IMG/VR virus record: IMGVR_UViG_3300037264_000934
Span: 1-24,611 of that record
DNA: 24,611 nucleotides
DNA from: a virus
Direction: 5' to 3' (one strand)
Below are positions 1-5,569 of the stretch, one piece after another (within the stretch, counting starts at the first letter, position 1; the number at the start of each line of letters is the position of its first letter). The position numbers and the translations under genes are program-made. The notes beneath the pieces were generated by a model, which made no database searches, was not told the DNA's origin, and was given only the letters and a program-made list of their open reading frames with translations.

Positions 1-466
1 CGGAGAGACGCATTATCTCCTGGTCCAACCGAGACTCAGCGGCGGCCAGGTCGATGTTCTCCATCCGTCCGGTGGCCTCGCCCATCTCCAGCCGGTACTT
101 GTCGATGCAAATGGCGGCGGCGGTGGCGTAGTCTTTAGTCGCCCCGGACGGTGCCTTCTCCCAGTAGACGGCTAGAACATCTTTCCCCCGGTAGTCCATG
201 TGGGTTTCGTCCATTCGGCCCAACAGGTCGATGGCCTTATCCAACAGCAGGCCACGTAGTATCTCCCGTTTCTTCGCATGGTCGGCTGCTATCGACTGTC
301 GAGCAGCTTCCGTTTTTTGGTCTCGGTCCTGCGACGACACTCCGGCGTCTCTCGCCCAGCGGTTAACGGAGCGGGGCGTGGTTTGCATCTCTCGGGCGAT
401 GATCGTCGGGGATTCGCCGGCTGCTACCCGTCGGGCTGCATCGGTTTTCTGTTCATCAGTGAACAC
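1..466 (-). CDS. terminase small subunit-like protein (C-terminus cut by window edge)
   Basis: The frame is open from a GTG at 466 to the left edge, giving 155 codons, so the C-terminus is missing. The start follows the stop of the upstream gene by 5 nt and is preceded by a GGAGAAGG purine stretch. Residues about 9-40 form a helix-turn-helix (AARRVAAGESPTIIAREM, then TPRSVNRWARDAG), as in DNA-recognition domains of phage small terminases. The rest is Lys/Glu-rich and helical, compatible with an oligomerisation region. The role would be recognition of the packaging site and loading of the large subunit, which is expected just beyond the edge. The call rests on the N-terminal HTH, size and position; another HTH regulator is possible. 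Confidence 0.6.
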   Translation of the reverse strand, partial: MFTDEQKTDAARRVAAGESPTIIAREMQTTPRSVNRWARDAGVSSQDRDQKTEAARQSIAADHAKKREILRGLLLDKAIDLLGRMDETHMDYRGKDVLAVYWEKAPSGATKDYATAAAICIDKYRLEMGEATGRMENIDLAAAESRLDQEIMRLS

Positions 467-471
467 GGGTT

Positions 472-774
472 TCAGGTTACCTTCTCCCCGTACAGGATGG
501 ACTCCAACCCGAGAAGGATGGCTCGCAATTCGACCCACGAGCAAGGATCGGTGTGCCACATCAGCGCCAGTTCTTGATGGTGACAGGCACAATTCGTGTT
601 GAGCAATTCATGGATGCGACCCGCTTTGGGTATCTCATCGAACACCTTGCGAGAACCACCCTGACAGTACCGACCCGACGTTTCGGTGAGGCTGACCACT
701 CCGTTTTTGGGAGCCAGGTGCGGGACACACCGTCCGTGTTCGCATGGAGTCTCAAGAACCAATCGCTGCTTCAT
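472..774 (-). CDS. hypothetical Cys/His-containing protein, 100 aa
   Basis: I do not recognise this protein. I chose the ATG at 774 because it overlaps a possible upstream stop as TGATG; an in-frame GTG at 792 would add six residues. Six cysteines and several histidines are present, including CEHGRC near residue 11, NCACHH near residue 62 and a later WHTDPC, so metal binding is plausible. The C-terminal third is helical and leucine-rich. It sits directly upstream of the small terminase-like gene and is probably co-transcribed with it. No function is assigned. Confidence 0.6.
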   Translation of the reverse strand: MKQRLVLETPCEHGRCVPHLAPKNGVVSLTETSGRYCQGGSRKVFDEIPKAGRIHELLNTNCACHHQELALMWHTDPCSWVELRAILLGLESILYGEKVT

Positions 775-860
775 CAGCGATGACCTGGACACTTAGACAG
801 GTCCCGACAGACGACGGGACAGACACAGAGCTTCACTGAAAACCAGGCGATCCTTCTCAC
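774..860 (-). CDS. possible 28-aa cysteine-rich ORF
   Basis: A GTG-started ORF of 28 codons is joined to both neighbours in the style of this genome: its start overlaps the upstream stop as GTGA, and its stop overlaps the next start as TGATG. The peptide begins MRRIAW and has four cysteines in its second half. The same DNA contains a GTCCCG/CGGGAC hairpin at 801-820, so the segment could instead be a structured leader. The double coupling is the only evidence for translation. Confidence 0.3.
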   Translation of the reverse strand: MRRIAWFSVKLCVCPVVCRDLSKCPGHR

Positions 861-1039
861 TGGTCGTCCTCCACGGAGTCTTCGAGAACGGCAGCGCTCA
901 TTTGGAGAAACCCGCTGAGTCTCTCCATCAAGTCAGGCCGGGACTCGGGGATCAACTCCCCGACGATCTCGGCTAACAGTCCTATCCCAAGCAATGCTTG
1001 TTCAATACCAATGGCGATAAGGCTTTCGTCATGTCTCAT
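857..1039 (-). CDS. hypothetical protein, 60 aa
   Basis: The ATG at 1039 overlaps the upstream stop as ATGA, which fixes the start; longer in-frame versions only read through the upstream gene out of frame. The product is acidic and mostly helical, with a hydrophobic stretch (IGIEQALLGIGLLAEIVGEL) at about residues 10-29 that looks amphipathic rather than a clear membrane span. It ends EDSVEDDQ, and similar endings are seen in neighbouring small genes. Function is unknown. It belongs to a run of small genes between the accessory genes and the terminase. Confidence 0.6.
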   Translation of the reverse strand: MRHDESLIAIGIEQALLGIGLLAEIVGELIPESRPDLMERLSGFLQMSAAVLEDSVEDDQ

Positions 1040-1302
1040 GGTGTCTCGCCCTCCACGGAGAGAGCCGATAGGGCATCGAGGAGATGAACAACCAGCGTTT
1101 CGTTGTCGTCGTGCCAATCCATGATTAGACCGACCACAGCATCAGGCCATTCTCCGTTGTCGTCTCGTTGGATGACTAGCCAGCCCTCATCGTGGCAAGC
1201 AGATAGCAGATCGGCGGCGGTGGCTGGTTCATTGCCGTATCCGATGTTGTCGTGCTGATCTCTCAGCACGACTTCCAACTCGGCGTGATGTAGTTCAGGC
1301 AT
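1036..1302 (-). CDS. hypothetical acidic protein, 88 aa
   Basis: The start ATG overlaps the previous stop over 8 bases (ATGCCTGA), and the purine-rich AAAGGAC lies a few bases upstream, inside the end of the previous gene. The protein is strongly acidic with a mixed helix/strand pattern and two Asp/Trp/His clusters (GEWPDAVVG and MDWHDDNE). No known domain is evident. It ends LSVEGETP, in the same sequence context as the ends of its neighbours. Small acidic early phage proteins often act as inhibitors or decoys of host proteins, but nothing here shows that. Confidence 0.6.
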   Translation of the reverse strand: MPELHHAELEVVLRDQHDNIGYGNEPATAADLLSACHDEGWLVIQRDDNGEWPDAVVGLIMDWHDDNETLVVHLLDALSALSVEGETP

Positions 1303-1591
1303 GGTCGTCCTTTACGGAGAGAGGTTCAACGAACGGTCCATTCTGTTGAGCGATGGCCTCGTCCATAAGAACTTCGTCGGCCAGCCATCTGCGCTGTGCA
1401 ATTAGATTCAGCCCCAGCCGAGCCTCGTAATCATTCTCGGTCCCGAGAGATCTGCGGAGCCACCGATCTAATAACGCCAATTCGTAATCGCTCGGAAAGG
1501 TTCTCCATGCCGCAACCGCCGAGATCGTTGGTATCCAGGCTTCTTGCTCGGGACTCAGGGTGATGTCGTTACCCACGGTCATCAGTTCCAT
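1295..1591 (-). CDS. hypothetical protein, 98 aa
   Basis: I chose the ATG at 1591, which lies behind the purine stretch GTAGAGGACGA; a second in-frame ATG is at 1582. The protein is predicted helical, with WRTFPSDYELALLDRWLRR followed by RLGLNLIAQRRWLADEV, and ends LSVKDDHA. I recognise no domain. It is followed with an 8-bp overlap by the next small gene, so the two are probably translationally coupled. Confidence 0.6.
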   Translation of the reverse strand: MELMTVGNDITLSPEQEAWIPTISAVAAWRTFPSDYELALLDRWLRRSLGTENDYEARLGLNLIAQRRWLADEVLMDEAIAQQNGPFVEPLSVKDDHA

Positions 1592-1592
1592 C

Positions 1593-1691
1593 TCATTGTT
1601 GGTCGTCCTCTACCTCATCCTCCCAATCCGCTTGGAAGGCGAGAGCAGCCGGCATGGTTTTCCCTGACCCTCTCGGCCCTCTCACTGCCAC
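1593..1691 (-). CDS. short ORF with a Walker A-like motif, possible remnant
   Basis: A GTG-started frame of 32 codons encodes VRGPRGSGKT, a textbook P-loop sequence, near its start and ends EDEVEDDQQ. The ending resembles that of the gene ending at 857 (EDSVEDDQ), with mostly synonymous codon differences, which argues that this frame has been translated. A P-loop NTPase cannot fold in 32 residues, so this may be a truncated remnant or part of a recombined gene. A competing frame is a 34-aa GTG ORF at 1615-1719 that overlaps the upstream stop as GTGA. An internal ATG at 1655 has a better ribosome site (CAGGGA). Confidence 0.3.
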   Translation of the reverse strand: MAVRGPRGSGKTMPAALAFQADWEDEVEDDQQ

Positions 1692-1715
1692 CGTTCACTT
1701 TGTCAAGTTGGCGAT

Positions 1716-2156
1716 TCACCCGCTCATTGGGTGTCGCCTTCTACCCAAGTCCAACCAGGCCCGAGCCGCAGCAGCAAGCACAGCGACAGCAGACGGGAAC
1801 CCTGCGACGGTATGACGGGACAGTTCTCGCACATCGTCGCCATCCAATACGGCCAACGCTGCTCGGACTTGCGAGAAGCTGAGTAGAGAACTCAAAGCTC
1901 GCTCCTCTGAATTATTCTCCTCCTCCTCTATACGGAATATCAGGTAACGGCCAGGTCGGTGAACTTCAATCGTCGGGATGCTGCCGCCCAGCTCGGGTAT
2001 CGGTGAATCGAACGTGTGGACTGACTCGGCTCCTTGTTCTAGTAGAGCCTCAACCAGATCAGTCACCGAAGGTTCTTTGTAGTGGTGAGCAAATCCCCAT
2101 CCCTCGCGGACGTAACCGCCTTGCATCATCAAACGCCACGTTTGTTGTTTGCTCAT
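1716..2156 (-). CDS. hypothetical protein, 146 aa
   Basis: The start is taken at ATG 2156, 19 nt after the methyltransferase stop; an earlier in-frame start at 2189 would overlap that gene and lacks support. The N-terminal half reads as mixed helix/strand (WRLMMQGGYVREGWGF, then VTDLVEALLEQGAESVHTF). A central acidic patch (RIEEEENNSEE) is followed by a helical, alanine-rich C-terminal half ending in a basic segment. I do not recognise the family. It is in the accessory part of the presumed early operon. Confidence 0.6.
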   Translation of the reverse strand: MSKQQTWRLMMQGGYVREGWGFAHHYKEPSVTDLVEALLEQGAESVHTFDSPIPELGGSIPTIEVHRPGRYLIFRIEEEENNSEERALSSLLSFSQVRAALAVLDGDDVRELSRHTVAGFPSAVAVLAAAARAWLDLGRRRHPMSG

Positions 2157-2165
2157 GGGTGGTAC

Positions 2166-3055
2166 TGGTGGAGCATCACGAACCCCCAAAACTCATGACA
2201 AGCAGATATTCGTGGACGCGGACCAGACGGCGGTCGCCCTTGTCGAACTGTCCGATCCTCTGTATCGCTCCGTTGTTCACAAGACGTAAAACGACTTCTT
2301 CCTTGAGCGACCAACCGTGGGCGGCGTGAAGTCGCACAACATCGTGGTGTAGCGGAAGAATGGTTCCTCCAGCGTCACGGAGTAGGCCGACGACCCAACA
2401 GGCCACGGCTCCCGGTTTGGCGACACGAGTGGTTTGTTCAACAACCTGGTCGAGCCCTTTAAGAAACGACCCGTAAGACGGCAACATGGACAGGTCCGCC
2501 GGTCCGCCGTCGTACTGCTCAAGGTCGTAGTAGGGCGGACAGGTGATGATGAAGTCGGCCCAATTTGTCGGAGCGACCACATCTCTAGAATCGCCCTGGA
2601 CGACAAGAGCCTTCCCGGTTACCCCCGCGTTGTCGATTCGCTTCCTAACAGCCTCGACTTCGTTGGCGCGGAGTTCCACCCCTAAATAGTCATACCCACT
2701 AAGAGCTGAAAGAACAGCTCGTGTCCCGCCTCCGCCGAACGGGTCGAACACTTGGGCAGGCGAGTCAGGGGCAAAACAGTTCAAGGCGTATTGAGTGACG
2801 GAGGGGCTGAACACTGAAGCGGTCACCTTGCCCCGGTAAACGGACGCATCATGCGTTTCCTGAGTGAACGAACCGTCCCGTTCTTCACCGCCGTCGCCCA
2901 ACTGTCGTTTAAGTTCCTTCGTGAAAGGGTCGCTGTAATCTATATCCCAAACGGTGGTCGGCCATAACCCGTAACGTTCTTTGGCTGTAGCAAACACAGG
3001 GTTCTCGTTTCCGAACAGGTCTGGTTGAACACTCATGAGTGGTGGAGCATCACGA
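2166..3055. repeat. exact 16-bp direct repeats flanking a methyltransferase gene
   Basis: The sequence TGGTGGAGCATCACGA occurs at 2166-2181 and again at 3040-3055. Both copies contain the stop codon of a gene in the same phase, and each lies just upstream of the next start codon (10 and 4 nt). Together they bracket the methyltransferase gene almost exactly, so recombination between them would remove it cleanly. The span given includes the gene between the copies. Confidence 0.75.
2176..3036 (-). CDS. DNA methyltransferase (amino-methyltransferase type), 286 aa
   Basis: Start is ATG 3036 (MSVQPDLFG), 13 nt after the HNH gene. The S-adenosylmethionine-binding motif I is DPFGGGGTR (residues 98-106) and the catalytic motif IV is TCPPY (165-169), followed by DLEQYDGG. 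Motif I before IV, with a Rossmann-like core and no DNA-cytosine-C5 motifs, indicates exocyclic N6-adenine or N4-cytosine methylation. Cysteine replaces the usual Asp, Asn or Ser before PPY. No restriction endonuclease is adjacent, so an orphan anti-restriction enzyme is likely. It is related to the methyltransferase at 5566-6501 and is flanked by 16-bp repeats. Target sequence is unknown. Confidence 0.85.
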   Translation of the reverse strand: MSVQPDLFGNENPVFATAKERYGLWPTTVWDIDYSDPFTKELKRQLGDGGEERDGSFTQETHDASVYRGKVTASVFSPSVTQYALNCFAPDSPAQVFDPFGGGGTRAVLSALSGYDYLGVELRANEVEAVRKRIDNAGVTGKALVVQGDSRDVVAPTNWADFIITCPPYYDLEQYDGGPADLSMLPSYGSFLKGLDQVVEQTTRVAKPGAVACWVVGLLRDAGGTILPLHHDVVRLHAAHGWSLKEEVVLRLVNNGAIQRIGQFDKGDRRLVRVHEYLLVMSFGGS

Positions 3056-3406
3056 CACCACCGAACGCAACATCTGATTGAGTCGTTCAACTTCGAACTT
3101 CCAGTCGATCCGGTCATACATGAGAGCCTGCCCGCGGATGGTTTCCCACCGCGCCGGCCACTTCGTAGACACCCAAATCTCGAACTCCAACGGATGATGC
3201 GTGAAGTACATGTGGCAGCCCTGGCAGAGACACAACCCGTTCGACTCGTCAGTCCGAACCGCCTTGTAGCTCCGAGAGATGATGTGAGCGCATTGCAGAT
3301 TCCCCGAATGGTTGGGGCGGTCGGATTCGCAGTAGCCGCGGGATCGGACCACCTTCGAGAACAACACGTCGGCCTGGTGCATGAAGTTGGTTCTACGTTT
3401 GGTCAT
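3050..3406 (-). CDS. HNH endonuclease, 118 aa
   Basis: The ATG at 3406 overlaps the end of the LexA-like gene by 14 bp; the longer in-frame reading from 3475 would overlap that gene far more. The HNH core is CAHIISRSYKAVR (residues 39-51) and SNGLCLCQGCHMYF (55-68). Catalytic or metal residues H41, N56 and H65 and zinc-ligand cysteines C26, C39, C61 and C64 are all visible. The layout resembles phage recombination-type HNH nucleases (NinG-like). It may process recombination or packaging intermediates or act as a homing nuclease. Its closeness to an annealing-protein gene in the same operon favours a recombination role, by inference. Confidence 0.8.
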   Translation of the reverse strand: MTKRRTNFMHQADVLFSKVVRSRGYCESDRPNHSGNLQCAHIISRSYKAVRTDESNGLCLCQGCHMYFTHHPLEFEIWVSTKWPARWETIRGQALMYDRIDWKFEVERLNQMLRSVVS

Positions 3407-3611
3407 CGGTGATCCTGAGAGTGCGAGGTTGATTCCGTACACGAGTAACCCACCCAAGCCAAACAAGACGGTCAAGACGCCGATGAACCGGACTCGTCGA
3501 TGAGAGACCGAGAGCTGCGCCGAGTTCCCGCACGGAAGGCGGATAGCCCTTCTCCACGGTGAGCCGCTTCAACTGAGCGAGGGTTTCGCGGTCGTTATCG
3601 GTGGCCTGCAT
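3393..3611 (-). CDS. LexA-type winged-helix DNA-binding protein without peptidase, 72 aa
   Basis: The protein matches the N-terminal DNA-binding domain of LexA: KGYPPSVRELGAALGLSS (residues 21-38), then a recognition helix (SPVHRRLDRLVWLGWV) and RNQPRTLRI as the wing. Full LexA is about 200 aa with a C-terminal Ser/Lys autopeptidase; here the gene stops at 72 aa, so it cannot self-cleave. It could compete with host LexA at SOS operators or repress phage genes. An imperfect palindrome resembling an actinobacterial SOS box lies just upstream. The HNH gene overlaps its 3' end. Confidence 0.8.
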   Translation of the reverse strand: MQATDNDRETLAQLKRLTVEKGYPPSVRELGAALGLSSTSPVHRRLDRLVWLGWVTRVRNQPRTLRITDDQT

Positions 3612-3623
3612 AACACCACCTTA

Positions 3624-3635
3624 GTACGACTGTTC
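3624..3635 (-). promoter_or_regulatory. candidate LexA/SOS-box-like operator
   Basis: On the minus strand GAAC-AGTC-GTAC lies 12 bp upstream of the LexA-like gene. It differs by one base from the GAAC-N4-GTTC core of Gram-positive SOS boxes and extends to an imperfect palindrome TAGAAC/GTACTA. Two more GAAC half sites lie within the previous 20 bp. Autoregulation is a reasonable inference. No clear -35/-10 pair was found. Confidence 0.35.
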
Positions 3636-3651
3636 TACGGGTTCAAGCGTT

Positions 3652-4155
3652 CTAACGTCGCCAGCATGTCCAGGCGTTCCACCCCTGGATCTCATAAACC
3701 TCGCGGGCTACCCACAGGTTCAACTCGGGACTCTCCAAATCGGCACGAGACAACCCGAAATGTTCCCCCCAGATCGAAGCCATGATCTGCATCAGCCCGG
3801 TCGCCGTACTTCGAGGGTTGCGGGCGTGAGGGTTCCCCCCCGACTCGCAGACCATGATCCGGGTGGCCATGTCAACCGCCTCCTGACCCAAATCCGAGAA
3901 GTGGCCGGCGATCAGAGGAGCCCACTGGGCCACGTCCGTAGTCCCGTTGCCCATCCCCGAATAGTGGCCCGGTTCGGTCGCTGCCGCGTATTCGGCCGGG
4001 TCGCCAACCTGGATGTGGAAGATCCGTTCGTAGCCTTCCGGGTGGGTGTCCCACTCCATGTTGATTTCCGTCAAGTGTGTCCAGTACGGGTCGGGTGGAA
4101 CAGTCTGGAAAGGGGATAGAGCAACGACGAATAGAAGGGTGAGGAGGGGATACAT
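3652..4155 (-). CDS. secreted lytic transglycosylase (SLT/lysozyme-like fold), 167 aa
   Basis: The N-terminus (MYPLLTLLFVVALSPFQ) looks like a secretion signal. Residues about 95-165 carry the goose-type lysozyme/transglycosylase signature: CESGGNPHARN with E104 as predicted catalytic acid, then TGLMQIM and IWGEHFG. C103 and C164 could form a disulfide. The enzyme would cut the glycan strands of peptidoglycan outside the membrane. It is preceded by an AAGGA ribosome site and sits far from the lysis cassette, downstream of a Mom-like gene. It may help DNA injection, superinfection control or lysis; the sequence does not say which. Confidence 0.8.
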   Translation of the reverse strand: MYPLLTLLFVVALSPFQTVPPDPYWTHLTEINMEWDTHPEGYERIFHIQVGDPAEYAAATEPGHYSGMGNGTTDVAQWAPLIAGHFSDLGQEAVDMATRIMVCESGGNPHARNPRSTATGLMQIMASIWGEHFGLSRADLESPELNLWVAREVYEIQGWNAWTCWRR

Positions 4156-4196
4156 TGGCCGGCGTCCTTACGGTTGCGGTTGCTGCACCAGTCAAC

Positions 4197-4784
4197 CTAC
4201 CCGCTCCAATTCTTCGGGTCAATGAGCGAGCATTTCCTGACCTTGTACTCCCACCGGACCTTAGGTGAAGTGTCCACGTCCACCGGACGACGACGCGACC
4301 CTGTATCCCAAGCCTGGTGCGTCTCCTGCTTGTTTGAGACATACCAGTTCGCCGCCTTGTAGATCGTTCCCTGGTGGACGCTTGTCATCTGATAAGACAG
4401 GACACGACACACGTCTGGTTCGTCGCGACGAATCCCCTTTACCATCCCGCCCAGCATCCGCGTCGCGGTGAACTTCGGCGCATAGTCGGGGATCGCCAGT
4501 CTCCGCAGTTCGAGAAGGTGCGACGTTTCGTGACTCAACCGGTTCCCGGCGACTGGTCGCGTCCAAATCCCCACCCCATAAACGCCGTTGTCGAACACCG
4601 CCGCATAAGCGAGTCTGACATCTCCAAACGACCACGCGCCGGGTTCGGGAAGTTGCGAATGCCATAACCGGTTGTATCTGGTCGCAGCATCCATGTCGAG
4701 TCGGAGGATTTGGAGCTGCCTCGCAGAATCCGCGGTCAGCGTCGGCCACCCAAAGAGGGGTTCGAACGTTTCGATGGTCATCAT
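4197..4784 (-). CDS. Mom-like DNA modification protein (GNAT-type fold), 195 aa
   Basis: The start overlaps the previous stop as ATGATG; ATG 4784 or 4781 are both possible. The family signature is visible: NRLWHSQLPEPG near residue 37, a central segment (VFDNGVYGVGIWTRPV), then LELRRLAIPDYAPKFTATRM, and later VLSYQMTSVHQGTIYKAANW. This matches phage proteins related to Mu Mom, which modify adenines to make phage DNA resistant to restriction. The molecule here may transfer another group. A Com-like zinc finger occurs at 18700-18888, and two methyltransferases are also encoded. The family call is firm; the chemistry is inferred. Confidence 0.7.
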   Translation of the reverse strand: MMTIETFEPLFGWPTLTADSARQLQILRLDMDAATRYNRLWHSQLPEPGAWSFGDVRLAYAAVFDNGVYGVGIWTRPVAGNRLSHETSHLLELRRLAIPDYAPKFTATRMLGGMVKGIRRDEPDVCRVLSYQMTSVHQGTIYKAANWYVSNKQETHQAWDTGSRRRPVDVDTSPKVRWEYKVRKCSLIDPKNWSG

Positions 4785-5050
4785 GTCAACATCGCCGGCG
4801 GGAACGGACACACCCGAGCAACAGGATGCTCCCGTATGGGTCGGCCACAGTGGAAGCAGGACAAGGCGCCCGTGCCCGGGAAGTTCGAATCGCCATATCC
4901 TGACGTTCTCGCTTTCGGCTGATAGTTCCGGGTGTTCTCCCGGTTACAACTACGACAGGTCACGTTCCCCATCACCGACGTCAGATATTCGGTGGGGATA
5001 CGAAGGCCGCAAGCTGATAAGTCTCCGTCGCTTGTCCGGTGGGTGAGCAT
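4781..5050 (-). CDS. zinc-ribbon protein, 89 aa
   Basis: ATG 5050 lies 8 nt after the previous gene; an in-frame GTG at 5074 would overlap it by 16 bp. The protein has an H-x-CG ... VTCRSC pattern (residues about 4-35) and a second pair CFHCGRPIREH near residue 67, so one or two zinc sites are likely. Proteins with the N-terminal half of this pattern are common small unknowns in actinophages. It precedes the Mom-like gene with an ATGA overlap. Function is unknown; nucleic-acid binding is possible. Confidence 0.6.
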   Translation of the reverse strand: MLTHRTSDGDLSACGLRIPTEYLTSVMGNVTCRSCNRENTRNYQPKARTSGYGDSNFPGTGALSCFHCGRPIREHPVARVCPFPPAMLT

Positions 5051-5058
5051 TTGGTGTT

Positions 5059-5232
5059 TCAATCCAGCTCCCACAAGCCGCAGATAATCAGAACACAGAC
5101 GACGGATGCGGACATGCCCAGGAAGAACGGGCCGAGTCCAGGACGTAATCCTGCTACGGCGACACCTTCAATGACAGCGACAAGGAGAGCGGCGGTGGCC
5201 AGGTTGCGGACAATGTGAAATGAGCGGATCAT
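5059..5232 (-). CDS. small membrane protein, 57 aa
   Basis: The ATG overlaps the previous stop as ATGA. Two hydrophobic segments are visible, about residues 12-29 (ATAALLVAVIEGVAVAG) and 35-54 (FFLGMSASVVCVLIICGLW), separated by a short turn RPGLGP. The topology would be a hairpin in the inner membrane. Such small phage membrane proteins can be holin-like or act in superinfection exclusion, but no family is recognised. It lies in a run of three small genes between a methyltransferase and the Mom-like region. Confidence 0.55.
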   Translation of the reverse strand: MIRSFHIVRNLATAALLVAVIEGVAVAGLRPGLGPFFLGMSASVVCVLIICGLWELD

Positions 5233-5435
5233 TCTTCCTCCTCATAGTGAACGGACCATCGGTACTGATCCCAATCCCAGGACACGATCAGTTCCATTAC
5301 CCGATTAGTCATTGAGAAGACCAGACTCGTCGGAAGGCTTTCCCCGCGGAACGCCCGCTCAATGTCGATTCGGAGTCGATCTAGTTTTTCCTGGGGTGGA
5401 GTCGGCCCCCAACTCATGCTCGTCGGAAGGCTCAT
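5229..5435 (-). CDS. hypothetical protein, 68 aa
   Basis: ATG 5435 overlaps the stop of the preceding membrane-protein gene as ATGA; a TTG at 5444 is in frame but less likely. The sequence has a helical middle (EKLDRLRIDIERAFRG), a short strand-like part (SLVFSMTNRVMELIVSWDW) and an acidic end (HYEEEE). I recognise no family. It sits between two small membrane-protein genes and is probably translated with them. Confidence 0.5.
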   Translation of the reverse strand: MSLPTSMSWGPTPPQEKLDRLRIDIERAFRGESLPTSLVFSMTNRVMELIVSWDWDQYRWSVHYEEEE

Positions 5436-5569
5436 ATCGTCCAAACTCCGAGGTCTTGGTATCGGGTCAACCCGTATCCAGTATCAGTGAACATAAGCGA
5501 GAAGGTGAAGACGATCGTTACGACGAGGAGAAGAACAGCGAAGTAGAGGAGAGCGAAACGGAGTCTCAT
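5432..5569 (-). CDS. small single-span membrane protein, 45 aa
   Basis: The ATG overlaps the methyltransferase stop as ATGA. Residues about 5-26 (FALLYFAVLLLVVTIVFTF) form one clear transmembrane segment after a basic MRLR start, followed by a short polar tail, which suggests an inside-in, C-out anchor. No further domain is present. Its function is unknown. Coupling to both neighbours is the main evidence that it is translated. Confidence 0.5.
   Translation of the reverse strand: MRLRFALLYFAVLLLVVTIVFTFSLMFTDTGYGLTRYQDLGVWTI

Noticed and set aside
5050-5074. GTG 5074 as start of the zinc-ribbon gene
   Set aside because: It would overlap the membrane-protein gene by 16 bp without a better ribosome site; ATG 5050 leaves a short gap, as is more usual here.
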